A stretch of 64,000 nucleotides of DNA from Aldehydirespirator sp965205155 (GCA_965205155.1 OZ242033.1:1302001-1366000), one strand, 5' to 3'. Counted from the first letter of the stretch, positions 51,265 to 60,762 are shown. The notes: generated by a model not told the origin, from the sequence alone. Program-made: numbers and translations.

Positions 51265-52866
51265 ATGGTCGGTCTCGCGGAGCTGGCCCGGGCCGGCACC
51301 GCGCTCGACGAGCGCTCCATCGATCACCTGCACCGGCTGGTGGCCTCGTGGGCGCCGCTGGCCGACCTCTCCTTCGGTGACCTGCTGCTGTACGCCCCCT
51401 GCGTGGACGGGTTCGATCCCGCCACGGTCGACGTGGCCTCGGATCCGGCGGCGAACGGGGCCGGCAGCAGCACCGGTGGCGGATTCGTGGTGCTGGCCCA
51501 CGCCCGGGCCAACACCGGGCCCACGGTCCATGTGGTCGATCCCGTCGGCACCGTCGTTCGGGGAGAGGGCTTGGCGTGGTTGCGGGCCGCGATGGACACC
51601 GGCGAGCCTGGCGAGGCCGAGATCGCTGAAGTCGGCGCCCTGTCCGGAGTCGGCGAAGACCTGATGGTGGAGGAGGATGGGAGCCTCCCGCTACGCGACC
51701 GCCGACGGGTCGTGGACTACGTGCCCGTTCGCTGCGGGGACGCACCGGTGGCGGTGCTGGCGCGCGAGGCGGGGCCGGCCCCCGTCCGCCATGAGAACCC
51801 GCTGGAGACCATCTACCGGGCTCTGTACAGCCGTTTCGCGCGAATGATCGCCGAGGGTGCCTTCCCCTATGGCCGCATGGAGCGGGTGGGCGAGTTCCGC
51901 GAGCCCCGTGTCGGGGACGGGGTGCTGGTGCTCGACCGGGAGGGCAGGGTCAGCTACGCCTCGCCCAACGCCCGCAGCGCCCTGCACCGGCTGGGCGTGA
52001 TGCACCCGGTGCCGGGCCGCAGCCTCAGCGACCTCGGTCTGGACGACATGGTGATACGGCGCTCGTTCTGGCGGCGGCGCTCCACGGTGGCCGAGTTCAC
52101 CGCCGGGTCGATGATCGTGGTCGTGCTGCGGGCCTATCCCATGGTGGCCGAGGACCGGATCACTGGAGCGGTCGCGATGCTCCGCGACGTGTCGGAGCTG
52201 CGCCAGCACGACCGCCTGCTGGTGTCGAAGGACGCGACTATCCGCGAGATCCATCATCGGGTCAAGAACAACCTGCAGACGGTCAGCTCGCTGCTTCAGC
52301 TCCAAGCCCGCCGCCTCGGCAGCGCAGAGGCCAAGGCCGCGGTCGAGAGCTCCGTCAGACGGATCTCGTCGATCGCCATGGTGCACGAGCACCTGGCCCT
52401 CGACACCACCTCCGAACTCGACTTCGACGAGGTCGTGGGTCCGCTGGTGCGGCTGGTGGAGGAGGGGCTCGCACCCGCCGAGCGCCCTCTGAAGATCCAG
52501 GTGGACGGCACGGTCGGCGAGATCGACGGCGAGACCGCGATGCCGCTGGCGGTGGTGCTGGTGGAGCTGGTGCAGAACGCCTTCCAGCACGCCGCGCCTC
52601 CCGCGGGCGCGGGGGAACATGTCGAGGTGCGGTTGGCCCGTACAGCCACCACCCTGACGATGCGCATCACCGACGACGGTCCCGGCGTGGGAGAGGGCTT
52701 CTCGCTGGACCGCGACGCCGGGCTCGGCCTCACCATCGTGCGAACCTTCGTGGTGCACGACCTGGGCGGCTCGATCACCATCAAGGCCGCGTCTCCGGAG
52801 CCGCCCCGCGGCACCGTGATCGAAGTAACCGTCCCCCGCCGATCGCCCACAGCCCCAGCCGGCTAG
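51265..52866 (+). CDS. pdtaS: PdtaS-like sensor histidine kinase
   Basis: A 533-residue cytosolic sensor kinase of the HisKA_2/HWE type. The N-terminal 200 residues form a GAF-like sensor (GLAELARAGTALDERSIDHL), followed by a PAS domain (about 210-300). The phosphoacceptor region is IREIHHRVKNNLQTVSSLLQ, and the ATPase has LVQNAFQHA, ITDDGPGVG and GLGLTIVRTFV. In mycobacteria PdtaS acts with the RNA-binding antiterminator PdtaR; no PdtaR gene is in this window. The ATG at 51265 is preceded by GGCAGGCG. Confidence 0.88.
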   Translation: MVGLAELARAGTALDERSIDHLHRLVASWAPLADLSFGDLLLYAPCVDGFDPATVDVASDPAANGAGSSTGGGFVVLAHARANTGPTVHVVDPVGTVVRGEGLAWLRAAMDTGEPGEAEIAEVGALSGVGEDLMVEEDGSLPLRDRRRVVDYVPVRCGDAPVAVLAREAGPAPVRHENPLETIYRALYSRFARMIAEGAFPYGRMERVGEFREPRVGDGVLVLDREGRVSYASPNARSALHRLGVMHPVPGRSLSDLGLDDMVIRRSFWRRRSTVAEFTAGSMIVVVLRAYPMVAEDRITGAVAMLRDVSELRQHDRLLVSKDATIREIHHRVKNNLQTVSSLLQLQARRLGSAEAKAAVESSVRRISSIAMVHEHLALDTTSELDFDEVVGPLVRLVEEGLAPAERPLKIQVDGTVGEIDGETAMPLAVVLVELVQNAFQHAAPPAGAGEHVEVRLARTATTLTMRITDDGPGVGEGFSLDRDAGLGLTIVRTFVVHDLGGSITIKAASPEPPRGTVIEVTVPRRSPTAPAG

Positions 52867-52883
52867 CGGTCAGTAGGCGGGCG

Positions 52884-54521
52884 CTAGGCGCTGCGTACTT
52901 GGGCGGCTTCGTCGAGGCCGAACTCGGAGATTGACTGCTCGCGCATTTTGAACTTCTGGATCTTGCCGGTGATGGTCATGGGGAAGGCGTCGGTGAACTT
53001 GATGTAGCGGGGCACCTTGTAGTGGGCGATGGTTCCCCGGCAGAAGTCCTTGATGTCTTCTTCGGTGGTTTCGGCTCCGTCGCGGCGCTGGATCCAGGCC
53101 ATGATCTCTTCTCCGTAGCGGACGTCGGGCACGCCGATGACTTGGACTTCGATGATGTCGGGGTGGGTGTAGAGGAACTCCTCGATCTCGCGGGGGTAGA
53201 CGTTCTCGCCGCCGCGGATGATCATGTCCTTGATGCGGCCGACGATGTTGACGTAGCCCTCGTCGTCCATGACGGCTAGGTCGCCGGTGTGCATCCAGCC
53301 GTCGGAGTCGATGGCTTCGGCGGTGCGGGCTTCGTCGTTCCAGTAGCCCAGCATCACCGAGTAGCCCCTCGTCTGGAACTCGCCGCTGGTGCCTCGGGGC
53401 ACGGTCTCGCCGGTGGCGGGGTCGACGATTCGGATCTCCACATGGGGATGGACCCGGCCGACGGTGGTGACCCGCTTCTCGAGGGGGTCGGCGGCGGATG
53501 TCTGGGTGGAGACCGGCGATGTTTCGGTCATGCCGTAGGCGATGGTGACCTCGCTCATGTTCATCTGGTCGACCACTTGGCGCATCACCTCTATGGGGCA
53601 CGGCGAGCCGGCCATGATCCCGGTTCGCAGCGACGACAGGTCATAGCCGGCTAGATCGGGCTCGCCGAGCTCGGCGATGAACATCGTCGGCACCCCGTAC
53701 AGGCTCGTGCAGTGCTCGGTAGCGACGGCGTGCAGAGTCGCCTCGGAGTCGAATCCGGCCGCGGGGATCACCATGGCGGATCCGTGGGTGGTGCAGGCCA
53801 GGTTGCCCAGCACCATCCCGAAGCAGTGATAGAACGGCACCGGAATGCACACCCGGTCCGCGGCGGTGTACTTGCATGCCTCGCCGATGAACAAGCCGTT
53901 GTTCAAGATGTTGCGGTGACTCAGCGTGGCACCCTTGGGGAACCCGGTCGTGCCGCTGGTGTACTGGATGTTGATCGCGTCGTCGGGGTCGAGCTGTGCG
54001 CTGCGTTCCTCCAGTTGATCCGGCGACACCGCTTCCGCCGCCTCCATCAGCCCGTTCCAGTCGGCGGTGTGCAAGTAGATCACCCGGCTGGTGGGCACCC
54101 GCTCGTAGACCTCTTCGATCATCGAGCGGTAGTCGCTGGTCAAGAACGACTCCACCGCCACCAGCACCGATGTCCCGGACTGTTTGAGCACGTACTCGAG
54201 CTCTGAGGACCGGTACGCCGGGTTGATCGTCACCAGGATCGCGCCGATACGGGCCGTGGCGTACTGCACCAGCACCCACTCCGCATAGTTCGGGCTCCAG
54301 ATCCCAACCCGGTCGCCCTTGGCCACCCCGATCCCCATCAGCCCTCGGGCCACCAGATCCACCGCCTCGGAGAACTCCGCGTAGGTAAAACGCAGCCCTT
54401 GCTCCACGGAAACCAACGCATCACGCTCACCATGCGCGGCAACCGTGCGGGCCAGATTCTCGGGGATCGTCTCCTCCAGCAGCGGCACTGAGGTCGGTCC
54501 CTTGGCGGCCGACAATGTCAT
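52884..54521 (-). CDS. fatty-acyl-CoA synthetase / AMP-dependent ligase
   Basis: A 545-residue acyl-CoA ligase. It has the AMP-binding P-loop IQYTSGTTGFPKGATLSH, PFYHCFGMVLG, AYGMTETSPVS, the hinge GYVNIVGRIKDMIIRGGENV and the C-terminal catalytic lysine in TITGKIQKFKMRE. It would activate a medium- or long-chain acid for beta-oxidation or lipid synthesis. The Met at 54521 follows AAGGAGG eight bases upstream and is preferred over 54545. Confidence 0.93.
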   Translation of the reverse strand: MTLSAAKGPTSVPLLEETIPENLARTVAAHGERDALVSVEQGLRFTYAEFSEAVDLVARGLMGIGVAKGDRVGIWSPNYAEWVLVQYATARIGAILVTINPAYRSSELEYVLKQSGTSVLVAVESFLTSDYRSMIEEVYERVPTSRVIYLHTADWNGLMEAAEAVSPDQLEERSAQLDPDDAINIQYTSGTTGFPKGATLSHRNILNNGLFIGEACKYTAADRVCIPVPFYHCFGMVLGNLACTTHGSAMVIPAAGFDSEATLHAVATEHCTSLYGVPTMFIAELGEPDLAGYDLSSLRTGIMAGSPCPIEVMRQVVDQMNMSEVTIAYGMTETSPVSTQTSAADPLEKRVTTVGRVHPHVEIRIVDPATGETVPRGTSGEFQTRGYSVMLGYWNDEARTAEAIDSDGWMHTGDLAVMDDEGYVNIVGRIKDMIIRGGENVYPREIEEFLYTHPDIIEVQVIGVPDVRYGEEIMAWIQRRDGAETTEEDIKDFCRGTIAHYKVPRYIKFTDAFPMTITGKIQKFKMREQSISEFGLDEAAQVRSA

Positions 54522-54560
54522 CGCAGGGCCTCCTTCGCGGCTCACCCTTAAGCGCTCACG

Positions 54561-55658
54561 CTAATCCCAGCAGACTCTCTGGCCGGACAACGGAGCGGCC
54601 TCGCCGCCATTGAGGAGCCGCAGCCTGGCGGCATCGACTCCGCCGAGCGTCTCGGCGACCGAGGACCAAGACGACTGGCTGGGAGGCTCGACACACTCGA
54701 CGCCGTCCACGGCCCGTTCGGCGGGCGAACCGCTGGTGAGTGCCGAGTTGATGTGGCGTGCGATCTTCTCGACGAGCGTGATGCCGGCGGACTCGGTGGG
54801 GTTGTTGTCTGTCATCACGGTCATCGCGTACGAGCCGCCGTTGGGGTCGCGTACCACCCCGGTGGTGCCCAGCCGCCACCCGGCTCCCGACATCGGGTAG
54901 AAGCCGTTCTTCAGCGCGGCCTCGTAACCCGGAGGCAGTCCCGCGGTCACCCCCCAGCTCTGCGCGGGACTCACGCCCGACATCCACTCCCATGCCTCCT
55001 GCACGGACTCCTCGTCGAGCGGCCCCCCGCCGATGAGCAGCTGCTCCACCAGCCGTGTCCGGTCCTCGGCGGTGGACAGCGTCCGGCCGTACCACGCGGT
55101 GTGGCTCGTGCCGGCGATCCCGAAGCGCTGGTCCAGCTCCTCCATACCGGCTGCGCTGCCGATTTGCTGGTACAGCCTGGAGGTGGGCGGCCTGTTGTGG
55201 CTGTAGTGCATCATCAACTCGATATCGGCGGCCTCGGACTGGCTGATCGGGCGGCCGGCGTCCTGGGCCGCGAGCAGGACACCGGCCAGCACCTGGGCCT
55301 TGATGACGCTCGCGGTGGTGATCTCCAGGTCCCCGTTGAGCTTGTAGAGGCAACCAGTGCGGTGGTCATGGACGGCTGCGGTGAACCGGGTCCCGGGGTG
55401 GGCGGCTGCGATCTCGTCGATGAACGCCTTGCTGAACAGCCCGATGCAACGGCGGCCCAGTATGTAGAGAGGCGGCAGGGTGGTCTTGCCGTCGGACCAG
55501 TCGAACTGTTGTGTGGACTCGGGGCTTCCGGCGGGTGCGGCGCCCGCGCCCGATGGGCCAAGCGCAATCGTCCAGATCAAAGCGAGAGCGGCCAGGACCG
55601 CGCCGGCCGCCAGCGGTGTCGGGATCCATCTCGCGTCGGGCTGCTGGGTAGCGGGCAT
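54561..55658 (-). CDS. exported beta-lactamase-like serine hydrolase
   Basis: A 365-residue class A beta-lactamase-fold protein with an N-terminal membrane or signal segment (LAAGAVLAALALIWTIALGP). The active-site SxxK is in TTASVIKAQVLAGVL; an SxN-like motif is in HYSHNRPPTS, and a KNG triad takes the usual KTG place in LKNGFYPMSG. The domain may be a penicillin-binding or esterase-type hydrolase rather than a resistance enzyme. The Met at 55658 is chosen because an upstream start would overlap the divergent GDPD gene. Confidence 0.8.
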   Translation of the reverse strand: MPATQQPDARWIPTPLAAGAVLAALALIWTIALGPSGAGAAPAGSPESTQQFDWSDGKTTLPPLYILGRRCIGLFSKAFIDEIAAAHPGTRFTAAVHDHRTGCLYKLNGDLEITTASVIKAQVLAGVLLAAQDAGRPISQSEAADIELMMHYSHNRPPTSRLYQQIGSAAGMEELDQRFGIAGTSHTAWYGRTLSTAEDRTRLVEQLLIGGGPLDEESVQEAWEWMSGVSPAQSWGVTAGLPPGYEAALKNGFYPMSGAGWRLGTTGVVRDPNGGSYAMTVMTDNNPTESAGITLVEKIARHINSALTSGSPAERAVDGVECVEPPSQSSWSSVAETLGGVDAARLRLLNGGEAAPLSGQRVCWD

Positions 55659-55752
55659 GATCACTGGAAGGGTGGGCGGCCACGGTAGTAGCCGCCCGGC
55701 CTCTGTGCCTGTCCGACTCATGCCGGCAGAGAGTCTGTGCGAGACTGCCGGG

Positions 55753-56436
55753 ATGGCAGCGGTGATCGCGCATCGGGGCGCCAGCCAGGCCGCGCCCGAG
55801 AACACGCTGGAGGCCTTCCGGCTGGCCCGAGAACTAGGCGCGGATTGGGTGGAGCTCGACGTGCGCCGCACCACGGACGGGGTGGCCGTGGTCCACCATG
55901 ACGCCCATCTGGAGGACGGGCGGCGGATCGGCCATCTCCATGCCGACGAACTGCCCGACTACGTGCCCAGCTTGGCCGAGGCTCTGGAGGCCTGCGAGGG
56001 CATGGGAGTTCACCTCGAGATCAAGAACCTGCCCGATGACCCCGACTACGACAGCGAGAATCTGGTGGCCGACGCGGTGGCCGGTCTGATAGCGGCCTAC
56101 CTCGGACCTGATCGGGCCGTGGTGTCCTCGTTCAACGTGGATGCCGCCGACGCAGTGCGGGCTGTCGACCCCTCGATCCCCACCGCGCTGATCTGTGGGA
56201 TCGTGGCGCCCGCGCAGGCAGTGGCCCGGGCCAGCGCCCACAACATGACGGCCGTGCATCCCTTCGATGCCATGTGCGACGCGGCCTTCGTGCGCCGGGC
56301 CCACGATGCCGGGCTGACCGTGAATGCCTGGACCATCAACGTCCCCGAGCGGATGTCGGAGCTTCTGGCCATGGGCGTGGACGGCCTGATCACCGACGTG
56401 CCCGACATTGCCCGGGCCGTGGTGGACTCGGCCTGA
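55753..56436 (+). CDS. ugpQ: glycerophosphodiester phosphodiesterase
   Basis: A 227-residue GDPD TIM-barrel enzyme. It shows VIAHRGASQAAPENTLEAF, ELDVRRTTDGVAVVHHD, VHLEIKN and the C-terminal VNAWTIN followed by GVDGLITDVP. It hydrolyses glycerophosphodiesters to glycerol-3-phosphate and an alcohol. The ATG at 55753 is chosen as directly preceding the motif. It has no signal peptide, so it is probably cytoplasmic. Confidence 0.92.
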   Translation: MAAVIAHRGASQAAPENTLEAFRLARELGADWVELDVRRTTDGVAVVHHDAHLEDGRRIGHLHADELPDYVPSLAEALEACEGMGVHLEIKNLPDDPDYDSENLVADAVAGLIAAYLGPDRAVVSSFNVDAADAVRAVDPSIPTALICGIVAPAQAVARASAHNMTAVHPFDAMCDAAFVRRAHDAGLTVNAWTINVPERMSELLAMGVDGLITDVPDIARAVVDSA

Positions 56437-56474
56437 CCCGCGGCGCGGCCAGAAGCCGAGCTAGCGAGGCCCCG

Positions 56475-56514
56475 GGCCCGAGCGGCCCGTGAGCGCAGCG
56501 AACAGGAGCGGGAA
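56475..56514 (+). repeat. 40-bp intergenic repeat, copy 3
   Basis: It is identical to copy 1 over all 40 bases and preceded by GCGAGGCC. It lies between the convergent GDPD and diacylglycerol-kinase-like genes. Confidence 0.85.
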
Positions 56515-56523
56515 GCAGAGCGC

Positions 56524-57435
56524 TCAGGGCAGGACCAGGCGCAGCGCTTCGGGCGCCCAGCGGATCCTGAGGCGGGGCGCGGCGCCGAGGTGGTCGCCGT
56601 CGGCCTGGTACCCGACGGGTGGATCGGCGGTCACCGTCAGGTCTCTGAGTCCCTCGTGCACCTTCGCTCCGGGCAGCCCGCGCACGTCGCCGGCGCGCAG
56701 GGCCTTCGACCCCACCGGCAGCATGCGGTGGGGCGACAGGGTGGGCAGCGTCACCACGGCCAGAGGCTCGTCCAGCCTTAGGCCGGGCACGAGGTCGAAG
56801 CTGCGGCTCCCCAAGTAGGTGTAGGGGTTGGCGTTGAGCACGATCGTCAACAGGCCCTCGGCCAGCATGTTGCCGCCGGCATCGAGAACCTGCATGGGCG
56901 GACGGCGCCGGTGGGCGCGCTGAAGCCAGGTGGTTACGGCCGCGTAGATGAACAGGGGATGGCCGGCCCAGCGCTTCAAGGGGCCGCGGCTCTCCACCAG
57001 CTCGACCACGGCCGCGTCGAAGCCGATGCCGCAGTGGAACAGGAAGTACCGCCCGTCAACGGCCCCGAGTCCGATTCTGGTGATGGCGCCCCGGTCGAGG
57101 GCGTCGAGGAGCTGCCCTACTGCGTCGACGGGATCGTCGGGCAAGCCGATGATGCGGGCGAACACGTTGGTGCTTCCCCCCGGGAGGGCCGCCAGGGCGG
57201 TGTCGGTGCCGGCCAGGCCGTTGGCGGTCTCGTTGAGCGTGCCGTCCCCACCGAGCACCACCACCACGTCGACTCCGTCGGAGGCGGCCGAGCGGGCCAG
57301 GCGGGTGGCATGGCCTCGCCGGACGGTCTCGGCCAGTGTCACCTCATGGTCGGCCGACAGCGCCTTCTGGATCACCACTCGCCGCCGTCCGGTCACCGAA
57401 GAGGCGGCCGAGTTCACCAGCAGCAGGACTCGCAC
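56524..57435 (-). CDS. diacylglycerol/lipid kinase-family protein
   Basis: A 303-residue DAGK-catalytic-domain protein. The nucleotide-binding sites are VVVLGGDGTLNETANGL and ALPGGSTNVFARIIGLP; the C-terminal half has FHCGIGFDAAVV and YQADGD. It would phosphorylate diacylglycerol or another lipid. The GTG at 57435 gives the family start VRVLLLVNSAAS; the longer open frame to 57594 runs through repeat copy 4 and is discounted. Confidence 0.88.
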   Translation of the reverse strand: MRVLLLVNSAASSVTGRRRVVIQKALSADHEVTLAETVRRGHATRLARSAASDGVDVVVVLGGDGTLNETANGLAGTDTALAALPGGSTNVFARIIGLPDDPVDAVGQLLDALDRGAITRIGLGAVDGRYFLFHCGIGFDAAVVELVESRGPLKRWAGHPLFIYAAVTTWLQRAHRRRPPMQVLDAGGNMLAEGLLTIVLNANPYTYLGSRSFDLVPGLRLDEPLAVVTLPTLSPHRMLPVGSKALRAGDVRGLPGAKVHEGLRDLTVTADPPVGYQADGDHLGAAPRLRIRWAPEALRLVLP

Positions 57436-57511
57436 TCGCCCAGTCTGTCCGTTCGCCGGGCCCGGCGCGCCCACGATCAGGGTCCACGGGGCCCCAGACG
57501 TCGCGAACCTC

Positions 57512-57551
57512 GGCCCGAGCGGCCGGTGAGCGGAGCGAACAGGAGCGGGAA
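57512..57551 (+). repeat. 40-bp intergenic repeat, copy 4
   Basis: It has two substitutions relative to copy 1 (GGCCGGTGAGCGGAGC). It lies between the divergent lipid-kinase and etfB genes, 54 bp before the etfB start. Confidence 0.8.
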
Positions 57552-57605
57552 CAACTTCGTCGGGCGGGGTTCGTTTCTGGCTGGGCGCTGGCACAATTGG
57601 CGCCC

Positions 57606-58385
57606 ATGAAGGTTGTCGTCTGCGTTAAGCAGATCCCCGATCCCGCCGATCCCGGCGCGCTTGACCCTGAGACCAAGACGCTGCGGCGCGATGTGAAGCT
57701 CATCCTCGACGAGTCCGACTCCTACGGAGTCGAGATGGCCCTGCAACTGGTGGACACCGCCGGCGAGGGCTCCGTGCACCTGGTTTCAATGGTGCCCAGT
57801 GACGAGGTGAGCGGCCTGCGGACCGCTCTCGCCATGGGTGCTGACTCCGCCACGCTCATCAGCGACGAGGCATTGTCCGGCTCCGACGCACTGGGCACCG
57901 CTCGCGTGCTCGCCGCGGCCATCGAGCGGGCCGAGCCTGACCTCGTTCTGGCTGCCACCGAGTCCAGTGACGGTTACACCGGCGTCGTTCCCGCCCAGGT
58001 GGCCGAGCTGATGGGCCTGCCCTCGGTGACGTTCGCCAAGGAGATTGCCGTCGAGGGCGGAACGGCCACGGTGCGTCGCCAGACCGAAGCCGGGGCCGAC
58101 CTGGTCGAATGCCCCTTGCCCGCGGTCGTGTCGGTGACGGCCGGAGTGGTCGAGCCCCGGTACCCCTCGTTCCGGGGGATCATGCAGGCCAAGAACAAGC
58201 CGGTAGACCAGTTGAAGATCGCCGACCTGGAAATCGCCGCCGAGCAGGTGGGCTGGGCCGGGGCCGGTCAGGAGATCACCGAGATCGCCGAGGCTCCCGA
58301 GCGGGCCGCCGGCGAGGTCGTGGTGGACGAGGGCGATGCCCACGAGCGCATCGTGGCCTTCCTCGACGAACTCAAGGTCATCTAG
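57606..58385 (+). CDS. etfB: electron transfer flavoprotein beta subunit
   Basis: A 259-residue EtfB. It has the start MKVVVCVKQIPDP, the segment LDESDSYGVEMALQL, the AMP/FAD-contact region AATESSDGYTGVVPAQVAEL, and the recognition-loop signature EPRYPSFRGIMQAKNKP. Together with EtfA it transfers electrons from acyl-CoA dehydrogenases. It is 105 bp from etfA, with repeat copy 5 in between. Confidence 0.93.
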   Translation: MKVVVCVKQIPDPADPGALDPETKTLRRDVKLILDESDSYGVEMALQLVDTAGEGSVHLVSMVPSDEVSGLRTALAMGADSATLISDEALSGSDALGTARVLAAAIERAEPDLVLAATESSDGYTGVVPAQVAELMGLPSVTFAKEIAVEGGTATVRRQTEAGADLVECPLPAVVSVTAGVVEPRYPSFRGIMQAKNKPVDQLKIADLEIAAEQVGWAGAGQEITEIAEAPERAAGEVVVDEGDAHERIVAFLDELKVI

Positions 58386-58434
58386 AGGCCGAGCAGCAGC
58401 ATGAGAACCTTCACCAAGAACCGAGCGAGGCCGT

Positions 58435-58475
58435 GGCCCGAGCGGCCCATGAGCGCAGCGAACAAGAGCGGAGAA
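58435..58475 (+). repeat. 40-bp intergenic repeat, copy 5
   Basis: Three differences from copy 1, including a one-base insertion near the end. It runs straight into the AGGAGG ribosome binding site of etfA at 58477-58482. Confidence 0.8.
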
Positions 58476-58490
58476 TAGGAGGTCGGTGCA

Positions 58491-59462
58491 ATGACGCTGG
58501 ACAAGATCTGGGTGTTCTGTGAGGGCGGCGCCGAGGGTGTGGCCACCATCACGCTCGAGATGCTGGCCAAGGCTCGTGAGGTCGCCGACACCGTGGAGGT
58601 GTTCTGCGGGGGAGATGGCGCGGCTTGCGCGGCCGAGATCGGCGACCACGGGGCCACCAGGGTGTATGCCACCGGTGATCTCGCCGGGCGCATGCAGGGT
58701 GTGTCGGTCGCCTCGGCGGTGGCCGCGGCCATCTCGTCAGGCGATGTGGCCGCTCCCGACGCATTCCTGCTCGGCACCACCTACGACGGCCGCGACGTGG
58801 CAGCCCGGTTGTCGGTGAAGTTGGACACCAGCGTGTTGTCGAACGTGGTCGACCTGCGCCTCGACGGGGACCGTCTGGTGGGAGTCGAGCCGGTGTTCGG
58901 CGGCACGCTCAACGTGACCTCCCGGTTCACCGACGGCGGCCCCGACATCTGGCTGGTCCGCCCGAAGTCCTTCGAGCCCGCGCCGGTGGGCGGCTTGCCG
59001 GCCGAGGTGGTGGACCTAGCCGTCCCCGAGTTGGGTGCGGTCGGGGGCGCGGTGGTTCGGGACCGCTTCACCGAGGAGTCCGAGGGTCCCAAGCTCGACG
59101 AGGCTGCCATCGTGGTCTCCGGCGGGAGGGGGCTCGGATCGGCGGACGCCTACTCCATGATCGAGGGCCTGGCCCAGCAACTGGGCGCCGCGCCGGGGGC
59201 CAGCCGGGCCATCGTCGACGCGGGCTGGGTGCCCTACAGCTATCAGGTCGGTCAGACGGGCAAGGTGGTCAAGCCCACCGTCTATATCGCTTGCGGCATC
59301 TCGGGTGCCACCCAGCACCTGGTGGGCATGAAGGGCTCCAAGAACATCATCGCCATCAACAAGGACTCCGAGGCCCCGATCTTCGCGGTAGCCGATCTTG
59401 GCATCGTCGGCGATGTGCACAAGGTGCTGCCCAAACTCACCGAAGCGCTCGAAGGTCGCTAG
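58491..59462 (+). CDS. etfA: electron transfer flavoprotein alpha subunit
   Basis: A 323-residue EtfA. The C-terminal FAD-binding domain is clear: IVVSGGRGLGSADAYSMIEG, GASRAIVDAGWVPYSYQVGQ followed by TGKVVKP, and GISGATQHLVGMKGSKNIIA. The strong ribosome site AGGAGG at 58477-58482 immediately follows repeat copy 5. It converges with the SCO1664 homologue, overlapping it by 4 bp at the 3' ends. Confidence 0.93.
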   Translation: MTLDKIWVFCEGGAEGVATITLEMLAKAREVADTVEVFCGGDGAACAAEIGDHGATRVYATGDLAGRMQGVSVASAVAAAISSGDVAAPDAFLLGTTYDGRDVAARLSVKLDTSVLSNVVDLRLDGDRLVGVEPVFGGTLNVTSRFTDGGPDIWLVRPKSFEPAPVGGLPAEVVDLAVPELGAVGGAVVRDRFTEESEGPKLDEAAIVVSGGRGLGSADAYSMIEGLAQQLGAAPGASRAIVDAGWVPYSYQVGQTGKVVKPTVYIACGISGATQHLVGMKGSKNIIAINKDSEAPIFAVADLGIVGDVHKVLPKLTEALEGR

Positions 59463-60220
59463 ACCAGCGGCCAGGGCCAGCGGTGGCCGTGGCCGTCGGA
59501 CGGAAACCGGCCCTCAGCCACCAGCGCCTCCGTTCGGGCCAGCGTGGCGTCCTGCTCCTGGGTCGTGAGCGTGGCGGCCAGCGGCTCGGGAAGGCCGCCG
59601 TCCAGCAGTGAGCGCAGGTCCCGGCTCACGTCGTCGGGCACCGGCTCGCCCGCGAAGTCCCAGATCACGGTACGCAGCTTGAACTGCGAGTGGAACGACA
59701 GGCCGTTGTCGATGGCCCAGATGGTGTCGTCGGTTCCGAGCAGGCAGTGGCCCGACTTGCGGTCGGTGTTGTTGATGACGATGTCGAGCGCGCAGATGCG
59801 CTCCAGTTCGGGCCTGAACCGCTCCTGTTCCACCAGCGTGAAGTAGTGCTCCTCGAAGTGTGCGGGCATGAACAGTTGTAGGGACCCTGCATCGAAGGGC
59901 AGGTCCTCGCGCACCACGGTGGGGGGTACGACATCCCAATGGAGCGCGGCGGCCATCCAGAACGCGCCGGCCTCGCGGTGGGCCAGGCCGGAAGGGAAGT
60001 CCCACAGCGGCCGCTCGCCCCGCACGGGCTTGTATATGGCCTGGGCGTCGAGTCCCTCGTGGGTCACGTCCACGAGGAAGGTCGCGTTGGAGCTGTAGGG
60101 CATTCTTCCCCTCAGCTCCACTTCGCCGCCGGCCAGCAGGGCCAGGGCACGGGCAGTCTCGATCGGGGGGCGGTCCCTGATGGGGGACTGGCCCGTCGTG
60201 TCGTCGGTACCGTCCGCCAT
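59459..60220 (-). CDS. SCO1664-family protein
   Basis: A 253-residue protein of the SCO1664 (TIGR03843) family, with PI3/PI4-kinase-like features: YKPVRGERPLWDFPSGLAHR near the N-terminus and ALDIVINNTDRKSGHCL then AIDNGLSFH, resembling a kinase catalytic loop. It belongs to a three-gene unit conserved in actinobacteria, with DUF3090 and MSMEG_4193-type phosphomutase genes just upstream. The role is unknown. Confidence 0.9.
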   Translation of the reverse strand: MADGTDDTTGQSPIRDRPPIETARALALLAGGEVELRGRMPYSSNATFLVDVTHEGLDAQAIYKPVRGERPLWDFPSGLAHREAGAFWMAAALHWDVVPPTVVREDLPFDAGSLQLFMPAHFEEHYFTLVEQERFRPELERICALDIVINNTDRKSGHCLLGTDDTIWAIDNGLSFHSQFKLRTVIWDFAGEPVPDDVSRDLRSLLDGGLPEPLAATLTTQEQDATLARTEALVAEGRFPSDGHGHRWPWPLV

Positions 60221-60254
60221 GGCCGTCAGTCCGGTGAAGCGGTGGCTGGCGCGT

Positions 60255-60743
60255 TCAGTTGTGGCACGGGCACCAGTCTCGGTTGGACGGTTCCAGGGGC
60301 CGCAGACAGAACGGGCATGGTGGCCGGCCGGCGGCCACCACGGCCCGGGCCCGGCTCACCAGTGCCCTGACCTGGGGACGGGTCAGCGTGAAGCGGGCCG
60401 AGGCTCCGGTGGCGTCGTCGTCCTCGACCAGCTCCTCGGCCACGAGGATCACCCGGCCCTCCTCCTGGTCGTAGGCGATTCCCAGGGCCCCGATGGTCCA
60501 GGCCTCGACCACCGGCTCGCGCATGTCGAGGTCGTCGGGAGGGTCCGCCTCCTTGGCGGCGGGCATCTCGTTCAGCACCCGGTCGAGGTACTCGGCCAGT
60601 GCGGCTGCTTGGCGCTTCTCGAACTTGAGCGAGACCAGCTCGCCCTCGGCCAGACACTGAAGGTAGAAGACCCGCTCGCCCTTGGGACCGAGCGTGCCCA
60701 CGGTGACCATGTCGACCGCCTCGAAGTGGAACGACTCGCTCAT
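60255..60743 (-). CDS. DUF3090-family protein
   Basis: A 162-residue DUF3090 (TIGR03847) protein. It begins FHFEAVDMVTVGTLGPKGER and ends with a probable zinc knuckle (PPCPFCLRPLEP with CPCHN). It is the middle gene of the conserved trio with the SCO1664 homologue and the phosphomutase. Function is unknown. Confidence 0.9.
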   Translation of the reverse strand: MSESFHFEAVDMVTVGTLGPKGERVFYLQCLAEGELVSLKFEKRQAAALAEYLDRVLNEMPAAKEADPPDDLDMREPVVEAWTIGALGIAYDQEEGRVILVAEELVEDDDATGASARFTLTRPQVRALVSRARAVVAAGRPPCPFCLRPLEPSNRDWCPCHN

Positions 60744-60762
60744 GGTCGTGGGTGACCGGCGC

